Source of the DNA: Sepioteuthis lessoniana
Lineage: Eukaryota; Mollusca; Cephalopoda; Myopsida; Loliginidae
Direction: 5' to 3'
DNA length: 64,000 nucleotides
Assembly: GCA_963585895.1 (NCBI GenBank)
Contig: OY757917.1
Location: forward strand, 105,521,435-105,585,434
In this document: piece by piece, positions 24,000 to 34,454 of the stretch
Position numbering within the stretch: position 1 is the stretch's first letter
Layout of the letters: each line of letters starts with the position of its first letter
Notes under the pieces: model-generated
The model's input: only the letters and a program-made list of their open reading frames with translations
Told to the model about the DNA's origin: nothing
Databases searched by the model: none
Program-made: the position numbers and the translations under genes

Positions 24000-24840
24000 A
24001 AAATTACTTCTAACTCATTTAAAAATAAGAATACCTATGAACTAAAGATTATGTGAATTTTGAAAAACATTCACCAGGAAAAGATAATTGGTCTGTGATT
24101 TAATGCAAACACAATTCTGTCATTCAATCTTTTTTATTATATAAAATACCTCTCCCCAAATTTTGTTGTATATCCTGGCAGAGACAGATCTTGTCTCAGA
24201 CTTCAAAAATGTTTCCTGGCTTAAGTGTATTTATTTATTATTTATTGTTAATAATTCATTCATTATTTCTTTTTGAATACTGAACTAATTTAGACTTTTT
24301 TCAACAATGGATAGCAATATTATTTACTTTCTGTACGCATATATTTTAGGCGTTATTTCTTATCAATTTCTCCAGCATTGATACTCAGTCAACAAAACAT
24401 GAATACACAACAAGCAAAGTCAAGAGCAAACGTGTATATCTGTAAAATCATCTAAAAATTATATATTGTTATATAAAGAAGCAAAACGTTAGTACCTATT
24501 GTGTATTTTCTTTTATGAATAAATCTTTCTCCAAGCTTTCCTCTCACTTAGATTTTCCATTTACAACCAAAATACTCAAAATTTATCTCATCTATTCCTG
24601 ATACATCTTACTTGATTATGAATATTTTGTATGCGAAACATATTTTGCTTTCGCTATTACTGCATCAGTAGATCTTTTGACATCAACAAAATTTCATCTA
24701 ACTGTTCTAAATATTAACAAAAAATTAACCATGTTGAAATACTGTTTGCTGTTCACAAGAAACACTCATTTTGGCCAAAACATTGCTGTATTTCCAAAGA
24801 GGGTCAGTGGCTGCAGAGTCATCATGAAATCCCTGTTACA
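24000..24840. other. AT-rich unclassified sequence
   Basis: Nothing recognised; the frame at 24677-24880 runs into the repeat tail and is not a gene. Confidence 0.5.
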
Positions 24841-24844
24841 CAAA

Positions 24845-25420
24845 GTTTGGTTTGGTTTGGTGGGTTTTATGGCATATTAACCCTCGTAGGTCATTCAACA
24901 CCAAATCCATTTTTATGTAAATAATCTGTTCTATTTAAAACAATTCAGTCCAACATAAGTACACAGTTTAATTGTCAAAAACATTTATTTCAAACTATTC
25001 AAGAAGTTATATGTAACAATTCAGTTAAGTGTAAATACAGTTTTAATGTCGAAAAACAGTTCTATTTGAAATAATTCAGTTAAGCATAAGCATGCAGTTT
25101 AAATGTAAGTACGGTTTAATTGTCAAAAATATTTCTATTTCAAGCTATTCCGTTTAGTCAAACAATTCAGTTTAGCATAAGAATGCTGTTAGTTCTATTT
25201 AACCCATAGATAGGGCCCTATCAGGTGCTACCACTCCGGGCCAGAGTAGACCTGGGAGCGATGGTAAAGAAGGGGTACTCCGCATTCCCCAAACCTCCAG
25301 CATTGCTGGAACCTCACCATCAGATTGTTTAGTGTCATATCCAGGACACTCGTTAGGGTGGTCTTACCCCACTGCAGAGAAGCAGTCGGTGTATTCTACA
25401 GTCCCAGCCGACTGGGCAAC
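24845..25420 (+). mobile_element. Composite repeat D: tail, ~50-bp tandem array, GC-richer module
   Basis: Three parts in order: a tail shared with SINE B in the opposite sense (GGTTTGGTTTGGT ... GGCATATTAACC ... CATTCAACACC, 24845-24910); an array of degenerate units around TTCTATTT(C/G)AAATAATTCAGTTAAGC with GTCAAAAACAT (24910-25190); and a module (TATTTAACCCATAGATAGGG ... GTGTATTCTACAGTCCCAGC, 25190-25420). The same three parts occur at 36.97-37.79 and 47.30-47.72 kb in reverse. Confidence 0.65.
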
Positions 25421-26023
25421 TGTTACGGAAAGCGAATGAGCAGAAATTAATGTTACGGACAATAAGCGTAAGTACTAGCCATTGAAAAAGTTGCAAAATG
25501 TGTTGATTACAGATATGTCTAAATTTCATCTTTTTGTTTGTAAGAGGTGTGTACGTGTTATAACGCAGTCCGTCAGTAAAAATTAATGAATGGACACAAT
25601 ATTGGAAATCAACTATATTTTGGTATTTCTAATCGATCCCATCATCGGACAAGTATGGCACAAGGCCGTTTTAAGGTGATTCCGGTCAGAAGGCCGAGCC
25701 CACACGTGTCCGGCATTACCAAAAATACCTTCGGCCCCGTTGGGATTCCCCTAATAGCGTTGCCTCACGTGCAAGACAAAAAACCTAACTCCCTATAAGG
25801 GGATAAAAGCCTGGGGGGATTCCACCCCTGAGGCCGGAGGAAATTTTATGTCAACAAGCCAGCACTTGGCCAGATCTGCGCCTGAGTCAAACACAGCTGA
25901 CCGTGGCTGGAGTTGACTCGACGAAATCAACTATATTTTTATTTATGAATAAAATATCTACACAATTTTTAGTCTTTTCAGACTAGTTCTTTGTCAGCGG
26001 GGGGAGGTTATCAACCCATAACA
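25421..26023 (-). repeat. 3' LTR of the gypsy-like element (interrupted)
   Basis: Minus strand starts TGTTATGGGTTGATAACC just after a purine run (AAGGAGA) that could be the polypurine tract, and ends CCGTAACA at 25421. About 285 bases without the 301-bp insertion and its duplicated target. Confidence 0.55.
25623..25922 (+). mobile_element. GC-rich ~300-bp retroposon with a perfect 17-bp TSD
   Basis: Flanked by GAAATCAACTATATTTT at 25605-25621 and 25923-25939, identical. The body is far more GC-rich than its surroundings: CAAGTATGGCACAAGGCC, GAGCCCACACGTGTCCGGC, TTCGGCCCCGTTGGGATTCC, AAAAGCCTGGGGGGA. A second copy lies at 43465-43785. The TSD length fits LINE-mediated retroposition. I see no obvious A/B boxes, poly(A) or open frame with known similarity, so its class is open. 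Confidence 0.75.
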
Positions 26024-27059
26024 TCTCCTTGAAAAGTCATATCGCTTTCCTTTTGGTTCAATGTCCAAAGTTGAAGATTGTTGTCTTTTACACTTGCTAG
26101 GGCGTTTCTGTTCTGGTACTACTTGAGGTCTTGGTACTTCAAGCAAATAATATATCACCTTCTGATGTGAACCCAAAGTTGGTACCACGGAAGGAAAACA
26201 CGGAACACGGGTAAGAGGTAAGAAAGATATATTAACAAAAGTTACAAAGGATAGTGTAAGACTAAGTGGATCTTACTATCCGGTGGTGTCCAATATTGGT
26301 AGTCGTACAACAAGTACTCATGCTAATACACGGTATTAGGATACAGCTCTCTTGTAATATAGTGCTGGAAGAGTCAATGATGCAGGTAAGTTTCGCTCTC
26401 ACAACACCTTCATAGGTTCTTCTCTACGAAAAGTTGGTTAAGGTGCCTTCCTCTTTTTAACTTGATTATAGTGTCTTATGTTTAATGATATACACTAGTC
26501 TTCCAATTCATTTTTCAATAATACCTTCTTTCCAGCCAACTTTTACATTTTTATAATCTTTAAAATAGATTTTCCCCGGGCTTGAAAAAATTTGTAGTAT
26601 CGGCATTATCATGATTAAACGTCTTGTTTTGTCAGGTATTATTTTATCACGTACTGATCTTATTTCCCTAGCGAACATAAGATCAGCTGGTGATATTCCT
26701 GAAGTTGTAATCGGGTTTGGAGTTATCTGATACACTCTGAGAAATCGTTGTGATAATTCGTCTTCAGTTTCACCTCAATCTGCTTTCTTTAATGCTTGCT
26801 TAAACGTATCTACGAAGCGTTCGACTAGACCAGAAGATCGTGGATGGAACGGGGTGATTGTCACATGACTAACAGAAAATTTTTTGCAGAAATCACTAAA
26901 TTTTTTAGCAGTAAATTAAAATCAATTATCAAGGATACTGAAATTAGCGAAAATTTCACGAAAAAAGTGATGCTTTGACACATAGGTCTCCTACATTTGA
27001 TAACTTTTGGCCATTTCGTAAAACTATCGTCCACTATAAGGTAATAAATCTGATTCATA
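26024..27059 (-). pseudogene. Gypsy-like pol, integrase part
   Basis: From high to low coordinates: YYLIVDDSFTKWPKVIKCRR (integrase core start, catalytic Asp in DDSF), then a damaged stretch, then PFHPRSSGLVERFVDTFKQA near 26780-26850, then LRVYQITPNPITTSGISPAD and LMFAREIRSVRDKIIP near 26610-26720, and a C-terminal basic tail (KGKRYDFSRRC) near 26050. The family normally inserts cDNA into the genome. In-frame stops (for example after LKKAD) and frameshifts inactivate it. It continues upstream past the SINE. Confidence 0.7.
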
Positions 27060-27073
27060 GTCAATATGTAGCC

Positions 27074-27349
27074 CGTGGTGTAATGGTTATCGTCGTAGGA
27101 AATGGACACGATGACATGTGTTCAAATCCTGGACGAGACTGATTGTATTTCACATACCTTGGGAAAGGTAAGAATCCAATTATTCTCCCTCCAGCTATGG
27201 GTAAATAGTAGGACAAACTAGGTTCTTCAGCCTTGGTGAGGCAACTAGTCTAGGAGAAGGAAAACTCTGAATTCAAATTTGTTAAACTCCGCTTAAAAAT
27301 TGACCTTGTGTCATATCCTGCCCGAGCAGAGGGGTTGGTAAATAGGATT
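27074..27349 (+). mobile_element. tRNA-headed SINE, family A, inserted in gypsy-like integrase
   Basis: A perfect 14-bp TSD, GTCAATATGTAGCC, lies at 27060-27073 and 27350-27363. The head has TGGTGTAATGGTTATCG (A box) and GTGTTCAAATCCTGG (B box). The central domain and the 3' end (AAACTCCGCTTAAAAATTGACC ... GGGGTTGGTAAATAGGA) follow. The host integrase frame resumes on both sides, and the duplicated target falls within it. Confidence 0.85.
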
Positions 27350-27363
27350 GTCAATATGTAGCC

Positions 27364-28065
27364 TTGACCGTGGTCTATCCGTTTTTGGCAATAGGTTAAC
27401 TTTTACGAGTGACGTTTTGCTGTCATTGGACAATATCTACAACCTTTCACCATGTCTTCGATTTCTTTATCCGTTCCCGGTCAGTAAACGTAAGTCCTTA
27501 AAAAGGAATTCATCCTAGTGATTCATGGATGTCCCGTATGAAAAGCCCTCAATACTTTTTTCTTCAGTGTTGCTGTAATAATACACAAGTCCCAAAATAT
27601 CTTATAATATTGATACACTAGTTGGTGGAGGCATATTTTTTAAATTGCTGTTTATCTACTTAAGTCTGGCTTTCGTCCTCTTTCTTTAATTGTTAAAAAA
27701 TCGCATTTATCAATGCTTAAATGAAAACCGTATCTTTATTTTATTTTTTAGATACCAGTTTCTCATGTTTCGTGTGTTCCGCACGATTTCTGCTTTTTAT
27801 CAAAATGTCGTTAAAATCCAGGTCACCCAATCTTATTTTTTGAAATATCTCTGGTGCTACCTTTATACAAAAAGGGAGTCTATTAAACTTATACAAACCT
27901 TCAGTGTAATTATTGTTAAAACATTTGTACATTTCATTTCCAATTGTATTTGTAGATATTCCTCCGATAAATCGAATTTAGAGAATATTTTTCATCCATT
28001 TGATTTTGTTAATATCTCTCCAGGATTAAGTAAGGAATAGTCCAAGCACTGTAATTGGTTTTACT
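27364..28065 (-). pseudogene. Gypsy-like pol: reverse transcriptase and integrase zinc-binding region
   Basis: From 28060 down: a motif A-like stretch YFSKFDLSEEYLQIQ, then GLYKFNRLPFCIKVAPEIFQ (motif B region, 27855-27900), then LDFNDILIKSRNRAEHTKH, where the usual YxDD box reads FND, and a shortened stretch before it. After a gap without RNase H similarity comes TDKEIEDMVKGCRYC near 27440-27480, the second half of the integrase HHCC finger. Stops and frameshifts throughout. The RNase H region seems deleted, since RT and integrase are only about 250 bases apart. Confidence 0.65.
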
Positions 28066-28418
28066 TAGTAATTCATTTTTTTTCTAAACGGCCCTGTCCT
28101 TTGTTAATTATTCATTGGACTTTTTTTTTTTGTTTAAAACTCGATTGAGCATTATCTTGAAATTTGAAAGTTGCTTTTGCCTTTGACCATAATACTAACC
28201 CTTCAAAAAATTTCATTTTATTTCCTTTTTTGATTTTTTGTAGTGGGTGTGGCTGCATAGAATAGATTTTGAGATCGATCCATGATGAATGGTTTCAGTT
28301 GAAATTCTTTTTTCATAAATGACATATTAGCATAGCATTAGCATACAATATGAGTATTTATCTCTCTTATTTCCACAGTTATGACTCTGTTTACTGTTAA
28401 AAGTGCAATTTTTATCTA

Positions 28419-29315
28419 CGTGGTACATTCAGTAAATTTCTTGACTTTTTTTGTAAAGGTATTTAAATTGTCGTAGACTATAGAAAATTCAGTATGTTAT
28501 TGCTATACATCTTAAGAGATGACTGATCAATTTTTATAATTTCAGGTTGAAATGAACAGCTACAGCAGTAATTGGAATATACCCTACTAAAGCCGGATTG
28601 TCACAACTGGTGAACTTCAAAAATGCAATCTGACACTTCAGAAGAATGATATGCAATACAATTGTGTTTTAAACTTGGAAACAATGCCACAGAAACGTAT
28701 GGAATGTTTCAGACTGCTTTTCGACCATCTTGCATGAATCGAGCATCAGTTTTTGAGTGGCATAAGAGATTCAAGGAAGGCAGGGAGTCTGTGAGGGATG
28801 ATGAGAGGTGTGGGAGCAGTAAGGAAGTAAATAGACCAGAGTTGATTGACCAAAGGTTTAGGGTTAGGGTTACTATGTTGAGGTTTTAGGGGAGTTTACG
28901 AAGAGATTCCTTGGGAAGAGGCCAGCACTCTTCAAATTGGGTCAGTGGAATTTCCACCAGAACAATGCACCAGTTCACAACTCCATCCTTGTCACCGATT
29001 ATTTGACCAAGATGAGCATCAAGAGAGTTCCTCACCCTTCCTATAGTCCAGACCTTGCTCCTTATGACTTCTGGTTATTCCCTAAGCTCAGAGGCTTTCG
29101 TTATGAGACAATTGTGGAGATGAAAGAGGCTGTGACGAAGGACATTGAAACGCTCACACAAGAGGACTTCGATGGGGCCTTCCAGAAGTTGTTGGAACAG
29201 TACAAGTTCATTGCAGCCGGAGGAGACTACTTCGAAGGGGACTATAGTTTCATGTGTGTACTATCTATAAAAGTGCTCATAAGAAAAAAGTCTGGAAACT
29301 TATTCAATGATCCTC
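28419..29315 (+). mobile_element. Mariner-like element, internally deleted copy 2, inserted in the gypsy-like element
   Basis: Flanked by TA (28417-28418, 29316-29317). The left end CGTGGTACATTCAGTAAAT pairs imperfectly with the reverse complement of the right end (CGAGGATCATTGAATAAG). The transposase remnant has an N-terminal piece [20 protein letters not shown] (28705-28770) and a C-terminal piece in a clean frame from about 28937: HQNNAPVHNSILVTDYLTK, YSPDLAPYDFWLFPKLRG, LTQEDFDGAFQKLLEQYK. The middle third with the first catalytic Asp is deleted at 28855-28871, and the second catalytic Asp (HQD) reads N. It cannot make an active DD34D transposase. Nearly colinear with copy 1 at 20.2 kb. 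Confidence 0.85.
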
Positions 29316-29619
29316 GTAAATGTATTTTTCCGTTTCCAGAACAAGTATTAATTAAAAAAGAAAACCTTTTTTACTGTGTTCCTTTTGTCAATGGTGTGTA
29401 TGAGCTAAATATCTCTTTCTACAATTTTTACAGTGTCATAACGTACATTTTTTATTTGTTTACATTCTTCAGCGATATTTTGTAATGTCCCTTTGTAAAA
29501 CAGTCTTTTAAAAAATGTCCCTGTATCTTCGAAAATATGCAGCAAATGTGTTCTCTTCTTGTGGCCTGTACATAAATTATCCAATTGAGTTAATTACGGA
29601 ATCTTGAGAAAAGTAGTTA

Positions 29620-29800
29620 GAGTTAAATTTGTCTCTTTCTCTTGAGCGTTTTTCTAAGAGTTTTGAAAAAAAAATCTTTTGACGTTTGAGGTCTTCTCGA
29701 TGCTGTTTTTCGAGTCTTACCACGTCTAGACTAAACTGTTTTTAGAGTCTTTTCTCGAGTCTTACTGTCTTGACTACGTTCTTTTTCGAGTCTTTGCACG
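29620..29800 (-). pseudogene. Charged gag-like remnant
   Basis: Minus strand reads, with a stop, KDSKKNVVKTVRLEKRL ... SLDVVRLEKQHREDLKRQK: a highly charged, coiled-coil-like stretch with a repeated VRLEK phrase (plus strand CGAGTCTTAC). Its position just inside the 5' LTR fits gag. Inference from position and composition only. Confidence 0.35.
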
Positions 29801-30089
29801 TGTTTTTCTTTTTGGTTTAACAATTCCTACTTACAACTTTTCAGGTCCTTCATTTTTTTCCGTTGGAGAGAAAAGTGGAAAAATTCTGTTGCAGATTTTT
29901 TTTTAACTTGCTGAGCATTCTTTCTGTTTCGTTCGTCACTTTGTTAATACTGCAAAGGTCAGTACGTAAAACGTAAGGAATACATCCAAGAGACATTATT
30001 CGAAATCGACTATATAAAATATGTATTCAATTAATTGTCTTTTCAGAATAGTTCATTGTGTCAGTGAAGTGGTTTATCCTTCCACAACA
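29800..30089 (-). repeat. 5' LTR of the gypsy-like element (start approximate)
   Basis: Blocks GAAATCGACTATATAAAAT (29990) and TTGTCTTTTCAGAATAGTTC (30032), and the end TTCCACAACA (30080-30089), align in order with the other LTR at 25.6 and 25.97 kb. The lower boundary is not sharp. Confidence 0.45.
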
Positions 30090-31640
30090 GAATGTGGAAA
30101 GAAAACCTTGTGGAAGACTACAAAATGAATGCGTACTCTTTCAACATTTAAGCGTGTTGGTGGGTCTGTTATAGTTTGGAGAATTTTGTTGGAGAGAGAT
30201 ATATGGTAATTTAATTCAGGTTGAGTGAATCATGAAAAAATGATATCATTGGATTTTGCAAAGACATGTTATACAATCTGGGTTACACTTTATTGGAAAA
30301 ATCAGCTTTAAGAAAGATCAAGATAAAAAAAATTGTCAAAATCATCTCAAACCAATAAATACAGGATGGAACAATAAAATTGTCACCCTAAAAGACGACA
30401 TGATTCCATTTCCGTTTAATGAAAACCGGTTTTCTTTTTATGTTGCAGACCATCTACAAGTTGGCCAGTTGTGTACAAATTCCAAGAGCGATAGGAGCCT
30501 TCTACTATATCTGAAAGTGACACAATGTTCAACGAGCGAGATCGGAGATGCACCGCTGTATAACTCATGCTCCCAACCGATCCAAGTTATGACAACAGGA
30601 CCATTGCCAGCACCCTCAAAATGCAAATCTAGATTGCCACGAATAACAGGGTGATGAAAACAAAGTTTCCGGCTACGTGTGGTTTCAAATGAGGGCCACA
30701 TCATGCCACCTCACATCTTCGAAGTCGGCTTGAAAGTCAACACCAAAGTGTACCTGGATGTATTGAAGAGTGTGGTGATCCCCTGGTGCAATCAGGTGGC
30801 CGGTGACAGACCCTGGATGTGGCAGTAGGACTTGGTGCCGGCCCACAAGTCCAAAGAGACCAAGGCATGGCTTCAGAAGGAGTGCTACGACTTTGTACCC
30901 TTCTTTCACTGCCCCCCTTCTCCCCCAACCTGAACCTGCTGGACTACTTCGTTTGGTCATACATCGAGAACATCACCAACATGACCTCCCACAACACTAA
31001 AGCCAGCCTGATCACCGCCATCCACCGGCACTAGTGGAAAAGGCATGCTCCCAGTTCCGGATCTGTATCGAGGCGGTGATTGAGGCTGAAGGCGGCTACA
31101 TTGAATAGATGTCAGTTCTACTACATAATCAAGTTACCTGAATTGTTTGTTTTTTTTCAATAAAAGTTTTAAAACAAAGTTCTTTAAGACGACAATTTTA
31201 GCGTTCCACCCTGTAGTGACTCGCTTGTCTTAATCCCTTGAACTCTATCCTATTGAATCAGAATTGGGTGACTTAGATGGGACAGTTCGAAAAGAATATC
31301 TAAAGAGTGAGAGCGATTGGGCAACCCTGATATCTACTTTTGTCAAATAAATTTGGAAGGACAACGAAGAATTTGTAAAAATGTAAAATAGCTTGGTGGT
31401 GGTTTTATTAATGAAAACAAAATATGATGCTTTTTGGATGACAATCTTTCATTGCTAAGTGTTTATGTCTGTGAAAATGAAAAAAAAAAACTAACCAGTA
31501 GCTATTGAAAATTTTATGTTTTTCTTCTAGAAATGTAAAAATATCTTGCTTTTACGTTATTTTTCTTTAACAATTGCTGGGCACCCTTAAGTTTTTGTCC
31601 TTAATATATGTAGCAGTACAAAAATAAGTACACTCCTTAT
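30090..31640 (+). mobile_element. Tc1-like element remnant split by a mariner
   Basis: First part: MWKENLVEDYKMNA ... DMLYNLGYT / RHVIQSGLHFIGK ... KKNCQNHL (30095-30345), the Tc1 transposase middle in several frames. Second part after the inserted element: LELYPIESELGDLDGTVRKE ... WKDNEEFVK (31235-31390), equivalent to the SPDLNPIE catalytic region and C-terminus. An inverted-repeat-like end (CAGTACAAAAATAAGTACAC) lies near 31613. The left end is missing where the gypsy-like LTR abuts. Many stops; inactive. Confidence 0.6.
30362..31213 (+). mobile_element. Mariner-like element, second family, inserted in Tc1 at TA
   Basis: Flanked by TA at 30360-30361 and 31214-31215. Inverted ends are CAGGATGGAACAATAAAATT and its counterpart ending GCGTTCCACCCTG. 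The transposase remnant includes HIFEVGLKVNTKVYLDVLKS (near 30710-30770), VIPWCNQVAGDRPWMWQ with a stop, KECYDF, then LNLLDYFVWSYIENITNMTS, ending in a frame with EAVIEAEGGYIE before the stop near 31108. The 5' half of the gene is largely missing. Stops and frameshifts make it inactive. The copy at 55.37 kb shares these ends. Confidence 0.8.
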
Positions 31641-32108
31641 TAATACGGATGCAAGATATTTTTTTGTGAGAAAGTTGTTACAGTTTTATTGTCAGACACA
31701 TAGTTCCATAGCAGTGAGTTTGTTGATAATGAATAATGCTAACATATACCTTTGGATTAAATAATGATCCATCAGAAATACCAAAATTATATATATATAT
31801 ATATATACATGGGGGCGGGTGACGATGATTAAAAGTCATAAGACAAATAATAATATATCACTTTTACGTTACTTTTTAAAATTATTCTCAACTAGATTAT
31901 GATTAAGATGAATGTCAGAGGAAGATTTTGTGGAAAAAAAGGTAGCACTTTTCGGAAAGGTTTTAAAGATTTTTTTAAACATTTAAAGTAATTGCTATGC
32001 TATATGAAAAGTGATGTAAAATATTCTCTTGGAATAGCGTATACATTATTTTAATGAATAATTTTGTCTTATATAGTTGCGTTTCCATTATACATATATA
32101 TATATATA
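31641..32108. other. Unclassified AT-rich sequence with short (AT)n runs
   Basis: (AT)n at 31789-31806 and 32093-32108; nothing else recognised. Confidence 0.5.
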
Positions 32109-32820
32109 TTGTAGGGTATCACCTACCTTTTCAGCATAATAAGCAAGGTCATCTACCATATATGGCAGTAGCTCGAATACCAAGAGGATCAGTTCAGTCC
32201 AGATCAGTCTACGAGTCTGAAGAGCAGTTCCTATAGTTGAAGTATATCCTTACTCTATCACTAATTCTATGTTCTTACTACTAACAGTCTCTCTCTTGTA
32301 AATACTCTTCCAGTGAATATAACTATTTCCTCACATAATACATATACAACTATACACATATAGATGCGGAAACAAAATGAACAATAATGACGAACAAACA
32401 CTCTTCTTTGGAAAAATATACCTCTCACACTTTATTCGATATGGTTGCGAAAGGGTTGCGAAAGGGTGTGAGAGGTGAGTTGGAGACTGAACAAACTGCA
32501 ACATATTGACTACCAGTTCCTTTGTCTTTAGCAGCACTTCATTTTCGTACTGCTGGGCAACTCAATCGGGGGTCCTGAAGGCCCATAGCCCTCTGATGGG
32601 TGCTGTTTCTCTCTACTGCATCTTATTCCCAACTAACTGACTCCAACTCACTGACTTCCTGTCGCACCGGGTTATATCACTGTTTGACACCCACTTGCTT
32701 CCTGTGAGTGTCGCATCTGCACCCAATTCAACCCATCCACAGTCAAGGTTGTACCCTGATATCTTCGACCGGATGCACCTGATCCTTGATTGAGGGCTGG
32801 GTCGAAGGTCAATATGTTAC
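32109..32820 (+). mobile_element. Probable solo LTR (TGTAG ... TTACA)
   Basis: The first ~240 bases match, in reverse, the segment at 43285-43885: GGGTATCACC, CATATATGGCAGTAGC, AGTCCAGATCAGTCT, GAAGTATATCCTTACTCTATCAC, ACTAACAGTCTCTCTC. It ends GGTCAATATGTTACA. TG...CA ends and about 712 bases fit an LTR; the TSD is obscured by the adjoining (AT)n. An internal 10-bp inverted pair (CCTCTCACAC / GTGTGAGAGG, 32421 and 32466) flanks a duplicated GGTTGCGAAAG. Confidence 0.55.
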
Positions 32821-34135
32821 ACATATTTTGTCCAAATTCGTAGAATCTTTTAATGTTGCGTATCAGTTTTCCTCATTGAAAATAGACTCGACGAACTGAG
32901 TTCAAATATTGGAAGAGGCTGTTTTCATTCCGCTTTAAGCTAATTTTTTTTTTAAGAGATAATCCCCTTCCTCCCCTTTTGATGGGTAAAAAGTACAGGA
33001 GATTTTGCTGTTTAGCCCTGGTTAGGGCAGTGGTGTGATATAGAAAAAAACTCTATTGTCACAATGTAACCCAGTCCAGATGCTCACATATAAACTGTCT
33101 GTTGCCAAGAGATTAATTCTTCTTGATTAAGAGGAATTACTCGCCATGACATCTCGTTTACCAAAGAAATCTTTAGATGGAGTAATATTAGTATCTACAG
33201 ACCTTTGCTAGTTGTGGGTTGCGTAAGCGTAATACATCTGTATAAACCAGGGGACAGCGAAAACGAATCACGTGAGTCGGGAAAATGAAGGAAAACGCAC
33301 GGGCGTTGAAGATATCGTATAGGCACACAGTTTCAACCCCTACAGCACAGGCCATTAGTCAGGAGAAGCGGTCAGTCAGAGATTTGGGCACTTGGCACTT
33401 TTACGTTGAGAAATGCCCCTGAAAATCCCCGTCAAAGAAGTACAAAGTGTGGCTCTGAATGTAAAATCACATCGTAGGTTCATAGTATATGGTGTCAAAT
33501 ATTGCAGTCCTGTGTTCGTCTCTTGCTGTTGCATATTGACTCATAACAGGGCCGTCAATCAGCGATTTTCTAAACAGGACGCACCAGTTAACATTAGCAT
33601 CTGCTGTAATGTGGTTGATCAGAAATGTGTGGGTGTTAGAAAATTATATCTGCATATACCCACGTGAAGGTCTCAGTCACTTGGAGTTATTGTGAATCTT
33701 GAGTCAGTGCGAACGAAGTCGAGTCTGCAGATGGATAACTGTGGCCGCAAGGTGCCCAGCGGCTTACTGGAAAAGACCGCTTCAGTATGTCTCATCGGAA
33801 GAGAAGACGTAAGTCTTTGAAGATAACAAAGTGTGGTATGGTCAGGAGAACTTATGGCTCAATATGGCAGTCTATATTCGTCTACCTCCGTTTGACTCTC
33901 TCTCACACCATACAAGCTTTGACTCCAAGAAGCATAAAGAGAGTAATATTGTTATATTACCAATTATTATGGTGATTCTTCCTCCGGGTATATTAATTCA
34001 TTTTGGCTCTGTAACTTTGGTCTGTGTCTTTCTCTTAGCATTTCGTCTATTTTCGTAAATAAACTGTATTTATTTTATGAATAAGTATTGTTGTATCTTC
34101 ATTATAATATACAACATATGGTCATCCAAGATTGC
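32821..34135. other. Unclassified, moderate-GC sequence
   Basis: 32930-33060 faintly resembles SINE A material. 33200-33960 is GC-richer, with short frames (33413-33667; 33787-33975) that show no family I know and could be an old unclassified repeat. Confidence 0.3.
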
Positions 34136-34150
34136 TATGTTGATGATGAT

Positions 34151-34439
34151 CCTATTTACCAACCCCTCCACTCGGGTAGGTTATGACACATGGTCGATTT
34201 TTAAGCGGAGTTTAACAGGTTTGAATTCAGAGTTTTCCTTCTCCTACACTAGTTGCCTCACCAAGGCTGAAGAACCTAGTCCGTCCTACTATTTACTATT
34301 TTAGGGAGAATAATTGGATTCATACCTTTCCCAAGGGTATTAGTGCTATGTGAAATGAAATCAGTCTTGTCCAGGATTTGAACTCGTGTCGCCGTGTTCA
34401 TTTCCTACGACGATAACCGTTACACCACGGGCACCTCCA
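34151..34439 (-). mobile_element. tRNA-headed SINE, family A, with perfect 15-bp TSD
   Basis: TATGTTGATGATGAT at 34136-34150 and 34440-34454. Full order of family A on the minus strand: A box region GTGGTGTAACGG, B box GAGTTCAAATCCTGG, central domain, and 3' end GGGTTGGTAAATAGGA. Confidence 0.85.
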
Positions 34440-34454
34440 TATGTTGATGATGAT

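Larger units (their letters stand above)
25421..30089 (-). mobile_element. Decayed Ty3/gypsy-like LTR retrotransposon with three later insertions
   Basis: On the minus strand the order is: 5' LTR (~29800-30089), a charged gag-like remnant, pol with reverse transcriptase then integrase, and 3' LTR (25421-26023). LTR ends are TGTTR...; the pair shares GAAATC(A/G)ACTATAT and TAGTCTTTTCAGA blocks but is strongly diverged. Interrupted by a GC-rich retroposon (25623-25922), a SINE (27074-27349) and a mariner (28419-29315). The RNase H part appears deleted. No TSD for the provirus was seen. Inactive. Confidence 0.6.

Noticed and set aside
28937-29485. 182-residue frame as a possible functional gene
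   Set aside because: It is a mariner transposase C-terminus with a missing first catalytic residue and a changed second one, and it reads past the element end into the gypsy-like remnant.
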